Positions 1 to 12,600 of a stretch of 64,000 nucleotides of DNA are shown here, one piece after another (positions within the stretch are counted from its first letter, which is position 1; every line of letters begins with the position of its first letter). Below the pieces are notes generated by a model, which was not told the origin of the DNA, ran no database searches, and was given only the letters and a program-made list of their open reading frames with translations. The stretch is taken from positions 495,892,109-495,956,108 of the forward strand of contig NC_064614.1 of the NCBI RefSeq assembly GCF_023898315.1, written 5' to 3'. The position numbers and the translations under genes are program-made. The DNA is from Schistocerca nitens (lineage: Eukaryota; Arthropoda; Insecta; Orthoptera; Acrididae).

Positions 1-268
1 CTTGCACGTTGTGAACAGCACACGCTTACAGCAGAAAGACGACGTACAGAATGGCGCACCCACAGACTGCGTTGTCTTCTATATCTTTCACATCACTTGC
101 AGCGCCATCTGTTGTTGAAAATTGTAACTACTGTAATTTCGAAAGTTTGTCCGCCTGAAAACGTACTGTTTTCCCAAGCATATTGCAACAAACGGTGTAT
201 TTCTATCGCTGCTCGTTTAGTTTTTATTGCCGTTTCAAATATACCGGTCATTTTTGGAACACCCTGTA
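1..268 (-). mobile_element. 5' end of a DUF4817-type mariner-like element, cut by the window edge
   Basis: Read on the minus strand, this stretch begins at a TA dinucleotide (267-268) followed by CAGGGTGTTCC and then runs to the window edge without open coding sequence. The same ACAGGGTG start marks three other elements here (30512, 38902, 63230). I recall this leader from a locust mariner-like family with a DUF4817 helix-turn-helix transposase, whose start codon would lie outside the window. The family name is recollection. The terminus and the abutment against the Tc1-like gene at 269 are seen. The 64-aa plus-strand ORF here is not considered a gene. Confidence 0.5.
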
Positions 269-1400
269 GTTGTACACACCGGTACCTCTAATACCCAGTA
301 GCACGTACTCTTCATTGGTGCATGCCTGTATTCGTCGTGGAATACTATCCACAAGTTCATCAAGGCACTGTTGGTCCAGATTGTCCCACTCCTCAACGGC
401 GATTCGGCGTAGATCCCTCAGAGTGGTTGGTGGGTCACCTCATTCTTAAACAGCCCTTTTCAGTTTATCCCAGGCATGTTCGATAGGGTTCATGACTGGA
501 GAACATACTGTCCACTCTAGTCGAGCGATGTCGTTATCCCGAAGGAAGTCATTCACAAGATGTGCACTATGGGGCGCGAATGTCGTCCATGAAGACGAAT
601 GCCTCGCCAAAATGATTTCGATATGGTTGCACTATCGGTCGGAGAATGGCATTCACGTATCGTACAGCCGTTATGGCGCCTTCCATGACCACCAGCGACG
701 TATGTCGGCCCCACATAATGCCACCCCAAAACAGCAGGGAACCTCCATCTTGCTGCACTCACTGGGCAGTGTGTCTAAGGCGTTCAGCCTAACTGGGTTG
801 CCTCCAAACACGTCTCCGACGATTGTCTGGTTGAAGGCATATGCGACACTCATCGGTGAAGAGAACGTGATGCCAATCCTGAGTGGTCCATTCGGCATGT
901 TGTTGGGCCCATCTGTACCGCGCTGTATGGTGTCGTGGATGCAAAGATGGACCTCGACATGGATTTGGGGAGTGAAGTTGCACATCATGCAGTCTGTTGC
1001 GCACAGTTTGAGTCGTAACACGACGTCCTGTGGCTGCACGAAAAGCATTATTCAACACGGTGGCATTGCTGTCAGGGTTCCTCCGAGCCATAAGCCGTAG
1101 TTAGCGGTCATCCACTGCAGTAGTAGCCCTTGGGCGGCCTGAGCGGGGCATGTCATCGACAGTTCCTGTCTCTCTTTATCTCCTCCAAGTCCGAACAATA
1201 TCGCTTTAGTTCACTGAGAGACGCCTGGACACTTCCTTGTTGAAAGCCCCTCCTGGCACAAAGTAGCAATGCGGACGCGATAGAACCGCGGTATTGACCG
1301 TCTAGACTTAGTTGAACTACAGACAACACGAGACGTGTACCTCCCTCCTAGTGGAATGCTGGAAATGATCGGCTATCGGACTTCCTCCGTCTAGTAGGCG
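269..1400 (-). pseudogene. Tc1-like transposase, degraded
   Basis: Minus-strand reading in shifting frames gives a Tc1/mariner DDE transposase. There is an N-terminal helix-turn-helix region (about 1310-1090), a middle part with LFTDECR carrying the first catalytic Asp (about 850-830), a MDD segment for the second Asp (about 590), NPIEHAWD with the final Glu (about 490), and a C-terminus ending near 285. Overall length of about 340 codons fits the family. The expected start codon at 1309-1307 reads AAG rather than ATG, and several frameshifts are present, so the copy cannot encode a working enzyme. The long plus-strand ORF at 492-1100 is a shadow. A DUF4817-type element abuts its 3' end at a TA. 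Confidence 0.85.
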
Positions 1401-1436
1401 CTGCTTATGCATGGTTGTTTACATCTTTGGGTGGGT

Positions 1437-2140
1437 TTAGTGACATCTCTGGACAGTTAAAGGGACTGTGTCTCTGATACAATATCCACAATCAACGTCT
1501 ATCTTCAGGAGTTCTGGGAACAAGGGTGATGTAAAACTTTTTTTGAAGTGCGTATGACTGAATTTTATGGAAGTTATATTTTCAACATACTGCTGCGATG
1601 TTGCTCTTGAACTATTTGTCCCTATGGTTTCTACTATATTTAATAAATGATTATTAAATGCATTTGCTACCTGTGGCTCATCACTTATAGCCCTTCTATT
1701 CAGTTCAGTAATTGTGATTGTCCTGTCTCTCGTTTTAGTACTTTCCATATAGCTTTAAATAAGTCGTCGGTAGTACTGATTTCTGACATTATGTGATTGT
1801 TCTTCTGTTTTTTAATAACCTTTCTAGAGTAATCTTGAATAGATCTGCGTAAGTACTGGTGTTATCCTCTTCTATATATTCTACTTTCTGTCATCGTTTA
1901 TAATTCTACACTTTACTGTGACATATGTTCTTTGAAAGCCTGATATGTCTCCCATTTGTTAACGGTTCTTCATAACCTTTCTTCTATGCATATTGTTTCT
2001 ACTGCGTCCTCATGACTTGTTTTATTTGACTATTTAATTTTTAAAATCTGTCTGCTGGTCTTCTTTTAAAAAACTCTCAGTTTTTTCCTTCTGTTTTTTC
2101 ACAGTCAACGACTCTCCTGTACACAAAGTTATGTTACAAA
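1437..2140 (-). pseudogene. Non-LTR retrotransposon fragment (endonuclease-RT linker region)
   Basis: The minus strand reads DDLFKAIWKVLKRE, then after a frameshift near 1730 continues as ISDEPQVANAFNNHLLNIVE. This is the usual linker upstream of the reverse transcriptase in Jockey/CR1-like LINE ORF2 proteins (pattern of a short kinase-like linker, then I-D-P-x-xVANAFN-x-F). The upstream part to about 2140 is basic and broken by stops. The fragment stops where the Tc1-like gene starts, so the Tc1-like element may have truncated or landed in it. Clade assignment is uncertain. Confidence 0.6.
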
Positions 2141-2221
2141 ACAAAACCATTATCCTCATTAGTACGACAATATTTCATGACAGTCTGCTGAAGGAAGCTT
2201 CATTAGCTACACTGTGTTACT

Positions 2222-3100
2222 TCTACATCTAGATCTACTTGGATACTCTGCAAGCCATGCGTGACAGAGGGTTCGTCGAATCAACTTCACAATAATTCTC
2301 TATTATTCCAATCTCGAACAGCGCGTAGAAAAGACGAATATCTGTATCTTTTTATGCGAGCTCTGATTTCTCCTATTTTATTATGACGATCGTTTCTCCT
2401 AAGTAGGTCTGCGTCAAAAAGATATTTTCGCTTTCGAAGGAGAAAATTGGTGATTGAAATTTCGTGAGAAGATTCTGCCGCAACGGAAAATGCCTCTTTT
2501 TAATGATGTCCAGCCCAAATCCTGTATCAGATCAGTGACACTCTCTCCCCTGTTTCTCGATAGTAAAAAACGTGCTGCTCTTTTTTCAACTTTCTCGATG
2601 TACTCCGTTAATCTTATCTGGTGCGGATCCTACAGTGCGCAGCAGTACCCCAAAAGAGGACGGACAAGCGTAGTGTAGGCAGTCTCTTTAGTGGATCTGT
2701 TGCATCTTCTAAGTTTTCAGACAGTAAAACGCATTGTTTTCGCCACAACATTTTCTATGTGTTCATTTCAATTTCAGTAATCTAATTTCTAGGTATTTAG
2801 TTGAATTTACGGACTCTAGATTTGACTGGTTTATCGTGTAACCGAGGTTTAACGGATTCCTTTTAGCACTCACGTCGATGACCTCACAGTTTTCATTACT
2901 TAGGGTCAACTGCCAATTTACGCACCATAGAGATATCTTTTCTAAATCGTTTTGTAATTTGTTTTGATCTTCTGATAACTTTAATAGACGATAAACGATA
3001 GTATCACCTAGAAACAATCTAAGATGGCTCCTCATATTGTCTTCTAATTTGTTTATATAGATAAGGAACAGCAAAGAGCCTATAACACACTTCTTTGGGC
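2222..3100 (-). pseudogene. LINE 3' portion (family A): RT C-terminal half and 3' UTR
   Basis: On the minus strand 3074-2763 reads FLIYINKLEDNMRSHLRLF followed by GDT where the RT active site FADD should be, so the catalytic motif is lost. Downstream, 2680-2400 gives a thumb-like region (RPLLGYCC, then EKVEKRAARFLLSR) with one in-frame stop. It is the same family as the larger copy at 39945-42500: the coding and 3' UTR text match almost word for word. The copy is 5' truncated, as is usual for target-primed insertion. Confidence 0.8.
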
Positions 3101-3114
3101 CTACAACCCTAACT

Positions 3115-3396
3115 TCAGAGACCTTCGTTGCTTTGGGAATCGCCTTCAGTGTTGCTTACTAAATAACAGAAGTTTTCCTTGTTACGAACTGCATATTTCC
3201 CAGTTTTTTGTTTTAGCAAGCCTTTATTCTTCTTCACTAGTCTAATAGTTTTGACATTTTCCCAGTCTGTGTTGATTAGACTGATCAGTTCACTTGATGA
3301 CTGTTCTAGGTCTCTCTGACTTTCCTCTAAATGATCATGTCTTCTGTGTATCTTAGCACCATTGATACTCCTCTTTCGATCCTGTTCTTTTTGCAA
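3115..3396 (-). other. Unidentified 93-codon open frame next to a LINE
   Basis: A minus-strand open frame, rich in Lys, Glu and Gln, with a probable coiled-coil start and a polar composition. It lies directly upstream of the LINE 3' fragment in the same orientation, so it may be retroelement coding sequence (for example ORF1-like). I do not recognise it and no motif decides it. Confidence 0.25.
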
Positions 3397-3399
3397 CTA

Positions 3400-6300
3400 T
3401 TAACGCGTACGACCTCCACCTGCTACCATTCCAACGTTTGGATTTCAGGCTAATCTTTCCACTGTTTTGACTTACTGAAGCAGGAGTTCGTGTCCTGTCT
3501 CAATGAATTTTGGCGTACAGCTGTTATCGGGCTCTAGAGAGAACTAATGTCGCAGTCACTTAGTGTTGTGTTCATCCTGAAGATGTCCGATGACCACCAT
3601 GTAGAAATTCTGCCTACAGCATACCAACAACTTCACGCAAATTTCTGCGATAGTTCTTCCTTGGTGGGCAAAAACACTGGACATTGTCTTACAAAAAAAT
3701 GTGTGTCCTTGCTGAGGTATGTCTACTGTTACCTAAAATGTAGACATAAATGCCTGCTTGAATTTGGCATGGACAACTAACAATGTTTTCCTGACTCCAT
3801 AAAAGCTTCATCCTCCGCTACGTAGAGACGAATGAAGATGAGACTCATTGTAAGCGACATCAAGCATTCGTCCTTGTGTTCGGTGGCTTCTGGGAAGCAG
3901 CATGATCGTGGAAACAGTCTCACTATGCAAGCAGAGAAATAAGCGCCGTACAGCGTGTTCAAAGAGGAAACAGATGTACATTAAAAGATTATAGAAGGAT
4001 GGCTTCTAAGGAGAAAAATCACACACATTTATGCTGTACTCTCAGCTATTTTCTATGTACAGCTCTTTGAAACTCACGGTGCCGGTATGTTTCGTTATTC
4101 GAATGAGCATATAACCTGCGTGTAGACCCCTGTTTTCGCGAAAAGCTGCAGTGATTGCTTTTGCGTTTCTGGGTTAAGTGACTGGATAAATCCGTTTTAG
4201 AGGAGTCTTTTTGGAGATGCTAAGAGTGCATTAAGGTACAGAGTACGCACTCATGGCGTACCTTCACGATTATTTGAACCAAAATCCGAGGGCTTCTTTT
4301 AGAGATTATCAGCGCATCACAGGAAAGTGTTTTCGAGTCTCATAAATACAATGCGCGAATGTGGTTGCCCTCCTGTCATCCATTGTGTATCGCAGCACAG
4401 AGTCAACGATACACAAATTACAGGCAGTCTAACAAGTAAATGTAGATGATTTTGTGTTCTAAATGTATGCATGAGACACAGAACACAGTGCGGCCGTTTA
4501 TCCCATTATTACCAGGGCTTGCAGTTCCTTATAGGTGGAGGAAGTGAAAGACATTAAATAATTTGTGAATGGTAATTATTAATCGTTAATTTATTCTGAA
4601 AATTTTCTTTGCGTATAAATTAAATTTTCACTCTCTAGGAAATCAACAGTCGGAACTTATATACTACAGTTGTACTTGAATAGTAATTTCATTTTTTATT
4701 TATAGCGTCATATCACTGCCAACCAACAAATTAGCCCAATACATCATTCTAAAAAAATGTGAACCATCTTCAGTATCTGGTCTTTTGGAGAACTCGACAG
4801 ATATTGGTTATGCAATGAATACTGAAATGTACGTGAGGCAGTATGGAGACCGTGCACATTCTTCGCGAATAGTTCAATATTACCACTACTTAACACTTAC
4901 CAAGATGGATTAACTGGAGAAATACAGATGATTCAGTGAAGAACTGCACGATTTACCATGAAATCGTTTAGTCAGAGCGAGAAACACACATAAACCTGTG
5001 GTACTGCGGCTCTACTCGTAGCGAATATCCTTACGACTTCCAACGTAGTATCTGTACTGCTATGCGTGAAGAGTACGTGTTTAGTCAATAGTGCCATCTT
5101 TTGAATGTTTTTGTAACTATCCCAGATATGCGGTGTGTAATATTTTAAACCGTAGTGTTTACCAAATAGTTTGTTATTAAAATATAAAATCAAACATCTA
5201 TTTTTTGTATAAATAGCGTTGTGAACAATAGTTACTTTCGTAAAATAGACAGTGACAAGTTTCAAACTAGTGATTACAATTGAGGCAAGAGCAGAACAGA
5301 GAATTCCATACCAGCTGCATAGATGAGTGTATGTACAGTAATTTTTTGGTCGTAATTAGTCTTGGAAACAAGTAAGAGAGGAATGCACATGTGGAAGACG
5401 CCCATAGCAGTGACAGAATACATCTGAAACAAGTGAGTACACGTAGTTCCGCTAATGATCGCAGCTGCGGCACTACAGCATTTTTCAACGTCCCACCGTC
5501 AATGGTAATACGCCAGCGGTGCGCGCTAGCCTCGGTTAGAGCACAGGCAGAATTGTGCTTTGACCAGATACTACACTCCAACAATAGAAATACAATAGTC
5601 CCTTCCATAATTAACTTTGTAGTGCTGCGAATTTAAATTTATTCTACAAGCAAATAGTTCTCCTGTCCTGAATAGTAATTTTTGCATATATTAGCCATCA
5701 ATAATACCTACAGTGAAGTGTTCCTTTGAAGAAAGGAGTAATAGTGACTAACATGCATCTTATGTGGAACAGATTATTAAACATATTTACATCGCACAAG
5801 ACTCGGCGACATGCAGTTCCAAAAATCGTAGTGCCGATAAATTTCAGTTGAGTTGTTCATTTTGATTACTACGCTATGTACATTGGTTTGTGTGATTGTG
5901 AAAGGGTCGTTGAAGAGTGTTTAAGCTGACACAAATGAGTAAATGGATGTGTTTCTTCTTTCTTCTTGTTCGCTGCAATTCACATGTCAAGGTATTACGT
6001 CATTGTCAAAATTGCTACTCATGATTTCCTTACAGAAATGTTACATGTTTTGCAGTACTGTGAATATTTTGGAGTTGTCATTTTGTGTGTTATTACTGTG
6101 TGTTGGTGTCTGACAGACAACGTTACAATACAACTCTCAGTACTTCGAATAGAGCGATTTTGCGTAACTTCATCACAGTCACATTAACTCGTCACAATTA
6201 CTTCAACGAAAAGTCACATTTAGCTTTTCGAGAATAGTTTGACGTTAAAAGTTCTTTCATACATTTTCATTAATCCAGACAATACGTGTTCCACTACTAA

Positions 6301-6405
6301 TTACAGTGGGAGATATTGTAAGAAAGGCTTAGTTTATATCATGGAGTTTACTCTCTTAGTTTCGAGAGTTCACGTTCTGTAGTTTGCGGAGTAATGGTTT
6401 ACATG
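3400..6405. other. No gene recognised
   Basis: AT-rich sequence with only short open frames on both strands. None gives a recognisable domain, and I saw no terminal repeats or tRNA-like boxes. Confidence 0.5.
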
Positions 6406-6560
6406 TACGAGGGAAGCCAAGAAAGTAAGTTGCAAGCTATTATGGCAGGTCAAGTAACTTTTATTGAATGTTGACCTATAATTCAATGCCACACATATAC
6501 ATGACACTACTTTCAAACTTCATCGCCAAGTTTCTATAAACAACGATCAGAATCATCACT
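6406..6560 (+). repeat. Possible mariner-type terminus
   Basis: Starts TACGAGGGAAGCC, resembling the terminus of the intact mariner at 43641 (TACGAGGGCAGTT). It continues about 150 bp into the inverted Penelope end without a transposase. It could be the cut end of a mariner-like element; no opposite terminus was found. Confidence 0.3.
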
Positions 6561-6574
6561 TAAAACATCCGGTA

Positions 6575-6785
6575 TAATAGACCGCGGCTGATGTATAAAA
6601 CTTTCTCCTTAAGTTTCCTCTCCGACTGCGGAAGACACCTACAGAGGTAAAGTGCCGAATATGTGGGCAGTGTAGAGGGCACCACAGTTCGTCACCTGAC
6701 GTCGGCGACGAGATTATCCCTGGTAATGCCAACACTCTCGATTGAAAGTAATCTATTGTCATTCTTGTGTTTGTCCGGCTGTAGC
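6575..6785 (-). mobile_element. Inverted copy of the Penelope-like element 3' end
   Basis: The reverse complement of this stretch matches 9437-9640, the sequence downstream of the GIY-YIG domain. Shared text includes TGTTGGCATTACCAG, GTGCCCTCTACACTGCCCA and GGAGAGGAAAC, and both copies end in TTTTAAGTGATG. The inverted piece directly precedes the RT coding sequence at 6786. Penelope-like elements are known for terminal pseudo-LTR arrangements with inverted extra copies, so this is probably part of the element rather than an independent insertion. Confidence 0.7.
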
Positions 6786-7300
6786 CAATTTGTGTAAGGA
6801 GAGCTTTGAACAACGGGCGTAGCAGGCCGCCAGGTGGTGTAGCTATGTCGATGACACTTTCGTAGTACGAACACGTGGCGAAGAGGAATTCGATGCTTTC
6901 CTGATACATCTCCAACTGTATCAATCCGAAAATACAATTTAGTGTGAGGACGGAGAATAATGACCAACTGAAGTTCTTAGATGTGTGTGTTATCGAGCGA
7001 GGGGACGGGATGTTGGGGCACAGCGTACAAAGGAAAGCTACGCTTACTGACCGTTACCTACATAAAGATTCTAATATCCACCACAGAAAAAAAAAAGAGT
7101 GTGACTAAAACCTTGGTAGACAGGGCGCACAAATTTTGTGTAGCGACTTACTTAAAAGATGAGCTTGAACATCTACGGTCGACACTGAAGAAGAATGGTT
7201 ATTGTAACAAGGATATAGATTGAGCACTCTGTCCTAGGGAGAGAGTTAGGATCGACGAGGAACGACGTCCGCCGAACGAGGAAAGTTTTCCTTCTGTTCT
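6786..7300 (+). pseudogene. Penelope-like element, reverse transcriptase C-terminal part
   Basis: The plus strand reads YVDDTFVV, the RT active-site motif typical of Penelope-like elements. After frameshifts it continues with LKFLDVCVIERGDG, LGHSVQRKATLTDRYLHKD and TLVDRAHKFC, which match the palm/thumb order of this family. At least two frame changes and a stop break it. The N-terminal RT half is absent: the reading starts just before YVDD, directly after the inverted 3' end. Its partner GIY-YIG domain is at 8990-9420 after a long interruption. Confidence 0.85.
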
Positions 7301-7673
7301 GAGACGTGATATTTACTGGTAGTAAGGAAATCGTGGAAGGGAGGACCCACCAATGTCACTTTCTTTTCACACAACCTGTTCGTTCATCAATATATAATCA
7401 TACATTTGTTTTCTTTACAAATCAGCAAATTTGTGAAATGAATAAACTTTTACAAGAGAAATCAAAGCGAGAACAACATGACAATAATTACAAGGGCCCG
7501 GACCTGCAGCCGCCCGTCATCGGGTGAAACAGCGATGTTTACTACCGCTCCGGACACAGTTTCTCTTATTAAATGCCTTTCCGCAACACACGAAAACATA
7601 CAGGTAATATTGATGACAAGAGTGTTTCAATTACTCAAACAGATGTAATTTTTTTATTTGGAAACTGTATGTC

Positions 7674-7713
7674 GAAAGGTTCGGGGTTAAGATGAAAGGT
7701 TCGGGGTTAAGAT
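7674..7713. repeat. 20-bp exact tandem duplication
   Basis: GAAAGGTTCGGGGTTAAGAT occurs twice head to tail. Confidence 0.9.
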
Positions 7714-8229
7714 GCGCACCTACGCTTAATGGTTAAACAAATTGGGAAACAATTATGACAATGACAAGGCTTGCTTCAAAGCGAGCAACCTTTTCATTTC
7801 AATCAGCAACCAAGGTGCGACTGGACCCCAATCCGTCCCTTTTGACAGTCTTATTCTGACTACAGCCCTGGTGACAATTGGCTGTTAATATGTCATAAAT
7901 TAAACTGCTTGTCAGTTATGAAGGCCACTCTGAAGGAACGTCTTAAAACATTACGAATGAGCACTTATTACAAGACAACTCACTCGGCGGAACTACAAGA
8001 TCCAGTTAAAAACACACCAATAATGACCAGTTCTTTCAAAGACAGGAACGCACAGCTCAGTACCACAGGTAGTTCAGATTATCTCAAATGCAATTACAAT
8101 CAATGAATTGAATCGGTTAACACCTAAATCTAACCACGAGATCCCTGCTTGCTTAACGGCAATCTGTGCCTTGGTACAATTGTTCCGACTGTATTTCCGA
8201 CCAGACGTTGATTCATTAAAACGTTAATG

Positions 8230-8510
8230 ATCGGGTATAAACTAGAAAGCAGGGCAATATAATATCAGAACAAATTTTCAAACAACAACTAGTGTCTAGT
8301 ACAATACTACGGTCTATATTTAAGAGTAAAACGCTGAGGGTCGAGTACAAAACAGAAAATAATAAAGAAAGGCTATATCGTAACGAAGCAAATTTTTAAA
8401 CGACAACCAGAATCTTAGTACAGTACTACGGCCTTTCTTTACGACCAAAGAGCCGACCAATTAAAGCTCTGAAAGTCGGGTACAAACCAGAAAATAATGA
8501 GGAGGTCGGA
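8230..8510. repeat. Degenerate tandem repeat, period roughly 110-135 bp
   Basis: The blocks GTACAATACTACGGTCT / GTACAGTACTACGGCCT and TCGAGTACAAAACAGAAAATAA / TCGGGTACAAACCAGAAAATAA (first 20 bases comparable) recur with intervening CAAATTTTyAAACrACAACyAG blocks. Two to three diverged units are visible. Confidence 0.6.
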
Positions 8511-8989
8511 TAGACAATGATACCAATCACCACGAGGATTACAGAATGTTACCCCCCTTTATCAGCAAGCACCTCCGTGGATCCACGGCGAGTCGCGGCG
8601 GTTACTGAGTGCTGCCGATGACAGTCAGGTAGAAGGTCGTCCGAGACAAATGTTGCCAACCAACCGACAGGATGTCGGCCTGCTGCTTGTAGTCGACGCT
8701 GACCCCGGCGAAGTATTCTGACATCTTTCCTCTGAGCAGGTCCTCCTTGATAGCTCGTGACTTCGTTGGCTCGACACTACCGCCAGTCCCCAAAGTTGGT
8801 GCTTCCCTTCTCGGGCCAGTGAACCCGTATATAAATATCGGTAACCAAAGAGCTTCTGAGGCACAACCCACAGATACCAACTCTTCCTCATAGCTAATGC
8901 CAACGGGGCCGCAAGAGGGATAGTCGATACTACCCTTGAACTAGTGGCGCCAGACAGAAGAGTCTACTAACTTAATGGCGCCACGGCTC

Positions 8990-9640
8990 TTGTGCATCAG
9001 TACGATTCCAGGACTCAATGGGAAATTTTTGAGCACGTATGGTGTGGAAACTACCTTCAGACCCAGCCAGGAAGATGAAAGTGTGTTTAAGATCGGCAAA
9101 AGATAGACAACATCCATTGTTTACAACGGGTGTATATAAAATTCCTTATAGTTGTGGACTGATTTATATTGGTAGTACAAAAGGAAGTGTTACCACCCGT
9201 CTGGTTGAACACAAGAGGAATTTCCGCCTGGGACTTACGAATAAATGGGTCGTAGCGGAACATCTTTAGGAAGAGGGTGATAAAGAAATAAAATTCACTG
9301 AGACACGAGTCATATCGAAAACATCGCATTATCATGTGCGAAAGCATAGAGGTTCTACGTAATAATTTTAACAGAAAAGAGGAAGGTATTAAACTAAATA
9401 AAATGTTCATGTCAACATTGCAACATAAGAATGACGACCGTTTACTTTGAAATGAGAATGTTGGCATTACCAGAGACGGTGCCCTCTACACTGCCCATAT
9501 ATTCGGTGCATCCTCGAGTTCTGGTTGCGGTTCGCTGCTTTCCCTCTGTCGACGTCTCCCGCGGTTGGAGAGGAAACGTTAGGAGGAAGTTTTATGCATC
9601 GACCACAGTCTATTAGTCTGTAAGTTTTAAGTGATGGGAG
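8990..9640 (+). pseudogene. Penelope-like element, GIY-YIG endonuclease and 3' end
   Basis: The open frame from 9039 carries a GIY-YIG nuclease: GVYKIPYSCGLIYIGSTK, then TRLVEHKRNFRLG and AEHL. After a TAG at 9267 the same frame goes on with a HYHVRKHREV-like segment and an NFNRKEEGIKLNK-like tail. This order (GVY...YIG, basic EHKRN, AEH, then NFN-KEEG-KL) is the signature of canonical endonuclease-bearing Penelope-like elements. A one-base shift near 9060 separates it from the upstream linker. The sequence after 9430 is the 3' end that is repeated in inverted form at 6575-6785. Confidence 0.9.
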
Positions 9641-9644
9641 TAGC

Positions 9645-12600
9645 AGCGGTGGAAGCTAACATCGTATGATCTACGGTCGGAATGGTCGCCCAAACGTTCT
9701 GTTCCTCGAGATAGAAATCCGCTCCTCACTCACGGAGCTATTCGAGAATCGCTGTCTGAACATATTCATCGCCGGAAAATTGTGACTCAGATTACCTGGA
9801 CATTATCGTCTTGTTTTCGATGTCTATGGCCTTCCTTCCCGATCAGCATCAGTCACGTCTATGCGGCATTGGTTAAATTGTTGGCAAGCGCGATATTGGA
9901 TTTAGTCCATATACCGCCGGAATTTCACACTGAATTTGTGTGCAATTTAGACGTTTTGTCCACAAGAACCATACTGTCCCAAGTACTACAACTTTGGAGT
10001 ACATTTCCATTGGCTGCACTTTCCAATCTCACACTATAATGCTCCTGTTACTCGTACCGCAGATCAGCCATGTCTGCAGAAGACCCACAACACATAATAT
10101 TTTCCAACAATGTGCTACTGTTGTTACACGTTTGTTTTAACGTGGGACGACATGAGTAACTGACTGTCTGAAGTACCCTCGTAGCGGTAGGTATCTCTCA
10201 GTTTACTGTATTATCAATTGTTCCGCTCTCATTCGTGTCAGTTTCAAATAACTGTTCACAAGAAACCGTCGACAACATATCCTGTTTCTATACGACGATT
10301 GTATGACTTTATAAATTTTCGCTGTGTCAGAAGCCCATACTACGCAAAACAGGCTTTCTCGAAAATAGCCCAAGGGCGTTGGAGGTGATACGACAGGGCT
10401 GGTGTATTCGCGCCCCTGGCTACGCATCGCAGCTGCCGGAATGATATGTCAGGCTAGCCGCGTGCGACAAGTTTTTCTCTGCTCGGAAGGAGAGATATGG
10501 AGGCGCCAGCAGCGCATGCATGATGCAAGCGCTCCACCGTCACCTCGCTGCACCCGAGGCTTCCCGTATAATGCCTCTCCCTGATTTATGGCGGTCACAC
10601 AGCCCACTGGATCTACTCAGTGATGTGAAATATGGCGTCGTTGTGGAAGTGATGTTACACTGACGTGACCTGAGCTCAACTGCTGATCGACAACTGGCCA
10701 GGATATTCTCGTGCAAGTATGTACTCGTTTTACACGCACATTGTAGAGTGCTCAAGCATTTTGCCCGATAGAAAACGTCAGAAATATTCAGCTGCAAGTA
10801 TCATAAAATGTCAGTGCAGCTCATTCGAAAGTGTGAGAAAAGTGCTAATGGAAGTTAAATAGGAGTCTTAAGGTAAATTTAGTTAAGTGTTATTCGCAGT
10901 AGACTGTAGAACTGTTCTTCACGTTTCCACTGCACAGTTCGTCTAGGAGCCACAAGAAAGAAGTAAAAGAAACGAAATTACGTACGGAAGCGTACGGACG
11001 TTCTATCCTCGTTCCATTCTTAGCTTGGCATAATTGGGGCGAAATTTTCTATATGTGTATGTAACCTTACATCCAGTGCCCTCGGTCACTGGATCACGTG
11101 TAAGAAAGATAAATTCTTTCAGATTTCGTATTCGTTTTCTAAAAGTCTATGTACTTTAACCCACAAAATTCGCCTCAGCACTATGTGTTTATCAGCAGTG
11201 CGAATGGCCAGTAATTACTTTTATTTTTAGACACACGCGCGGGATATTTGTAGAAGTTTACGTTCATCTCCCTGTTATCTAGTGTAATACTTCTTATAAG
11301 AACTTCTAGCAATTACTTGCAATGAAATGAAATGAACCCAAGAGCAACATAGTTGTTTATCGCCTTGACAGCTGTTAGTCCGCTACAATTTTTTAACCTA
11401 CCAAGTTATGTAGAAGTCTCTGTCGTCACTGCATCGGGTCAAGTCGATAAGCTCCAAGCGCGCAGCTTCCTGTTCATCTCTGAAAACTGCAACTCTTTAT
11501 TTCAACTGCAAGAGCTGTCACATTCATGACACGGACACTCTTGCAGTTCTGTATTCATAACTGATGTTCTCGTTTACTTTCGCCTATTACTTCGTAAGAA
11601 TTTCACATCTTGTTCCGAATTCGATGGTAGCTTGAATACTGATTATTGTTGTTGTAACATCGCTTTTTTTACACTAAACAACACATTATTTTTCACTACC
11701 AAGTGTGCTACCAAATTAGTAGATCACAGACCATTCTTCTGCAGCACACTTGTGAAAATCGAAGATTTGTTACATTCCTGAAAGAGCTTGGTACGTATGG
11801 GTTTAAAGTAAACTGCATTTCCATTGAAAATTGTAAACAGACAATTAATTCACACGAATGAGTGCAACAGTCACACATTTATCAAACGATTTAATATCTA
11901 AATTGCCGTTCGACGTCTTCGTATTAATTTCCTTCCATCTAAACGTTCCAATAGAATGTTCTTCACTATCAGATAGCATGCAGCCAAACTACTGATAGAG
12001 CCCTGCACGACAATTTGTCTTCTTCCTTGGTCGAAGGCTTGATTATGGGATTGTAATGAGGATTGTTTCATTCCCATTAAATGAGCACAATCCGGTTAAT
12101 CGTAGGGCACTTTTCTCCTGCCGGAAAGCTGTGACTGAGGTAACTGTTTTGTCAACTGTGGATACGAGGGAGAATGAAGCTTATACATTTACGTTACAAC
12201 AAAAGGAAACCTCAAAAACTGGTTCGTAGTAAATGGAGGATTCGCTGTTATTACAGTCTGAATCTAAGACGCAAAATTTTGAGATGGAGAAGCATCGCAC
12301 GCTCTGTATAACTGTGAGTGTTTGCGTTTGAAAGATATTGAAAGCGACGACATGCTGTACACTAAGTGAGACACTCTCCCTGTCTTGCTATCACACTTGA
12401 TTTTCTCTTTTAGTCTCTATAGAATACAGTTCCATTAGTGACAGTGTGAAACGGAAAGAAGATAAATGAGTCAGTATAAAATACTGAGTGGCGTCTGACA
12501 CATGTACGCTAGCAGAGAGTAAATGAAAACAACAACATGTCTGCGATTCGATGTTGTTCTACGAAAAAGAAATTCCCTCACTAAATGATTACTTGAAAAT

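Larger units (their letters stand above)
7300..8985. other. About 1.7 kb of foreign or unaligned sequence inside the Penelope-like element
   Basis: RT and GIY-YIG domains of Penelope-like elements are normally joined by a linker of one to two hundred residues. Here about 1.7 kb without transposon coding sequence separates them. It contains two small tandem repeats (7674-7713 and about 8230-8510) and a pair of GGCGCCA motifs near 8947 and 8976. I see no transposase, no clear terminal repeats and no tRNA box. It may be an unidentified non-autonomous insertion. Confidence 0.5.

Noticed and set aside
492-1100. 202-codon plus-strand open frame
   Set aside because: It is the antisense shadow of the Tc1-like transposase on the minus strand, whose motifs are clear.
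8940-8985. LTR retrotransposon primer binding site (TGGCGCCAGAC)
   Set aside because: No LTR pair, no TG...CA ends at the right places and no gag or pol nearby.
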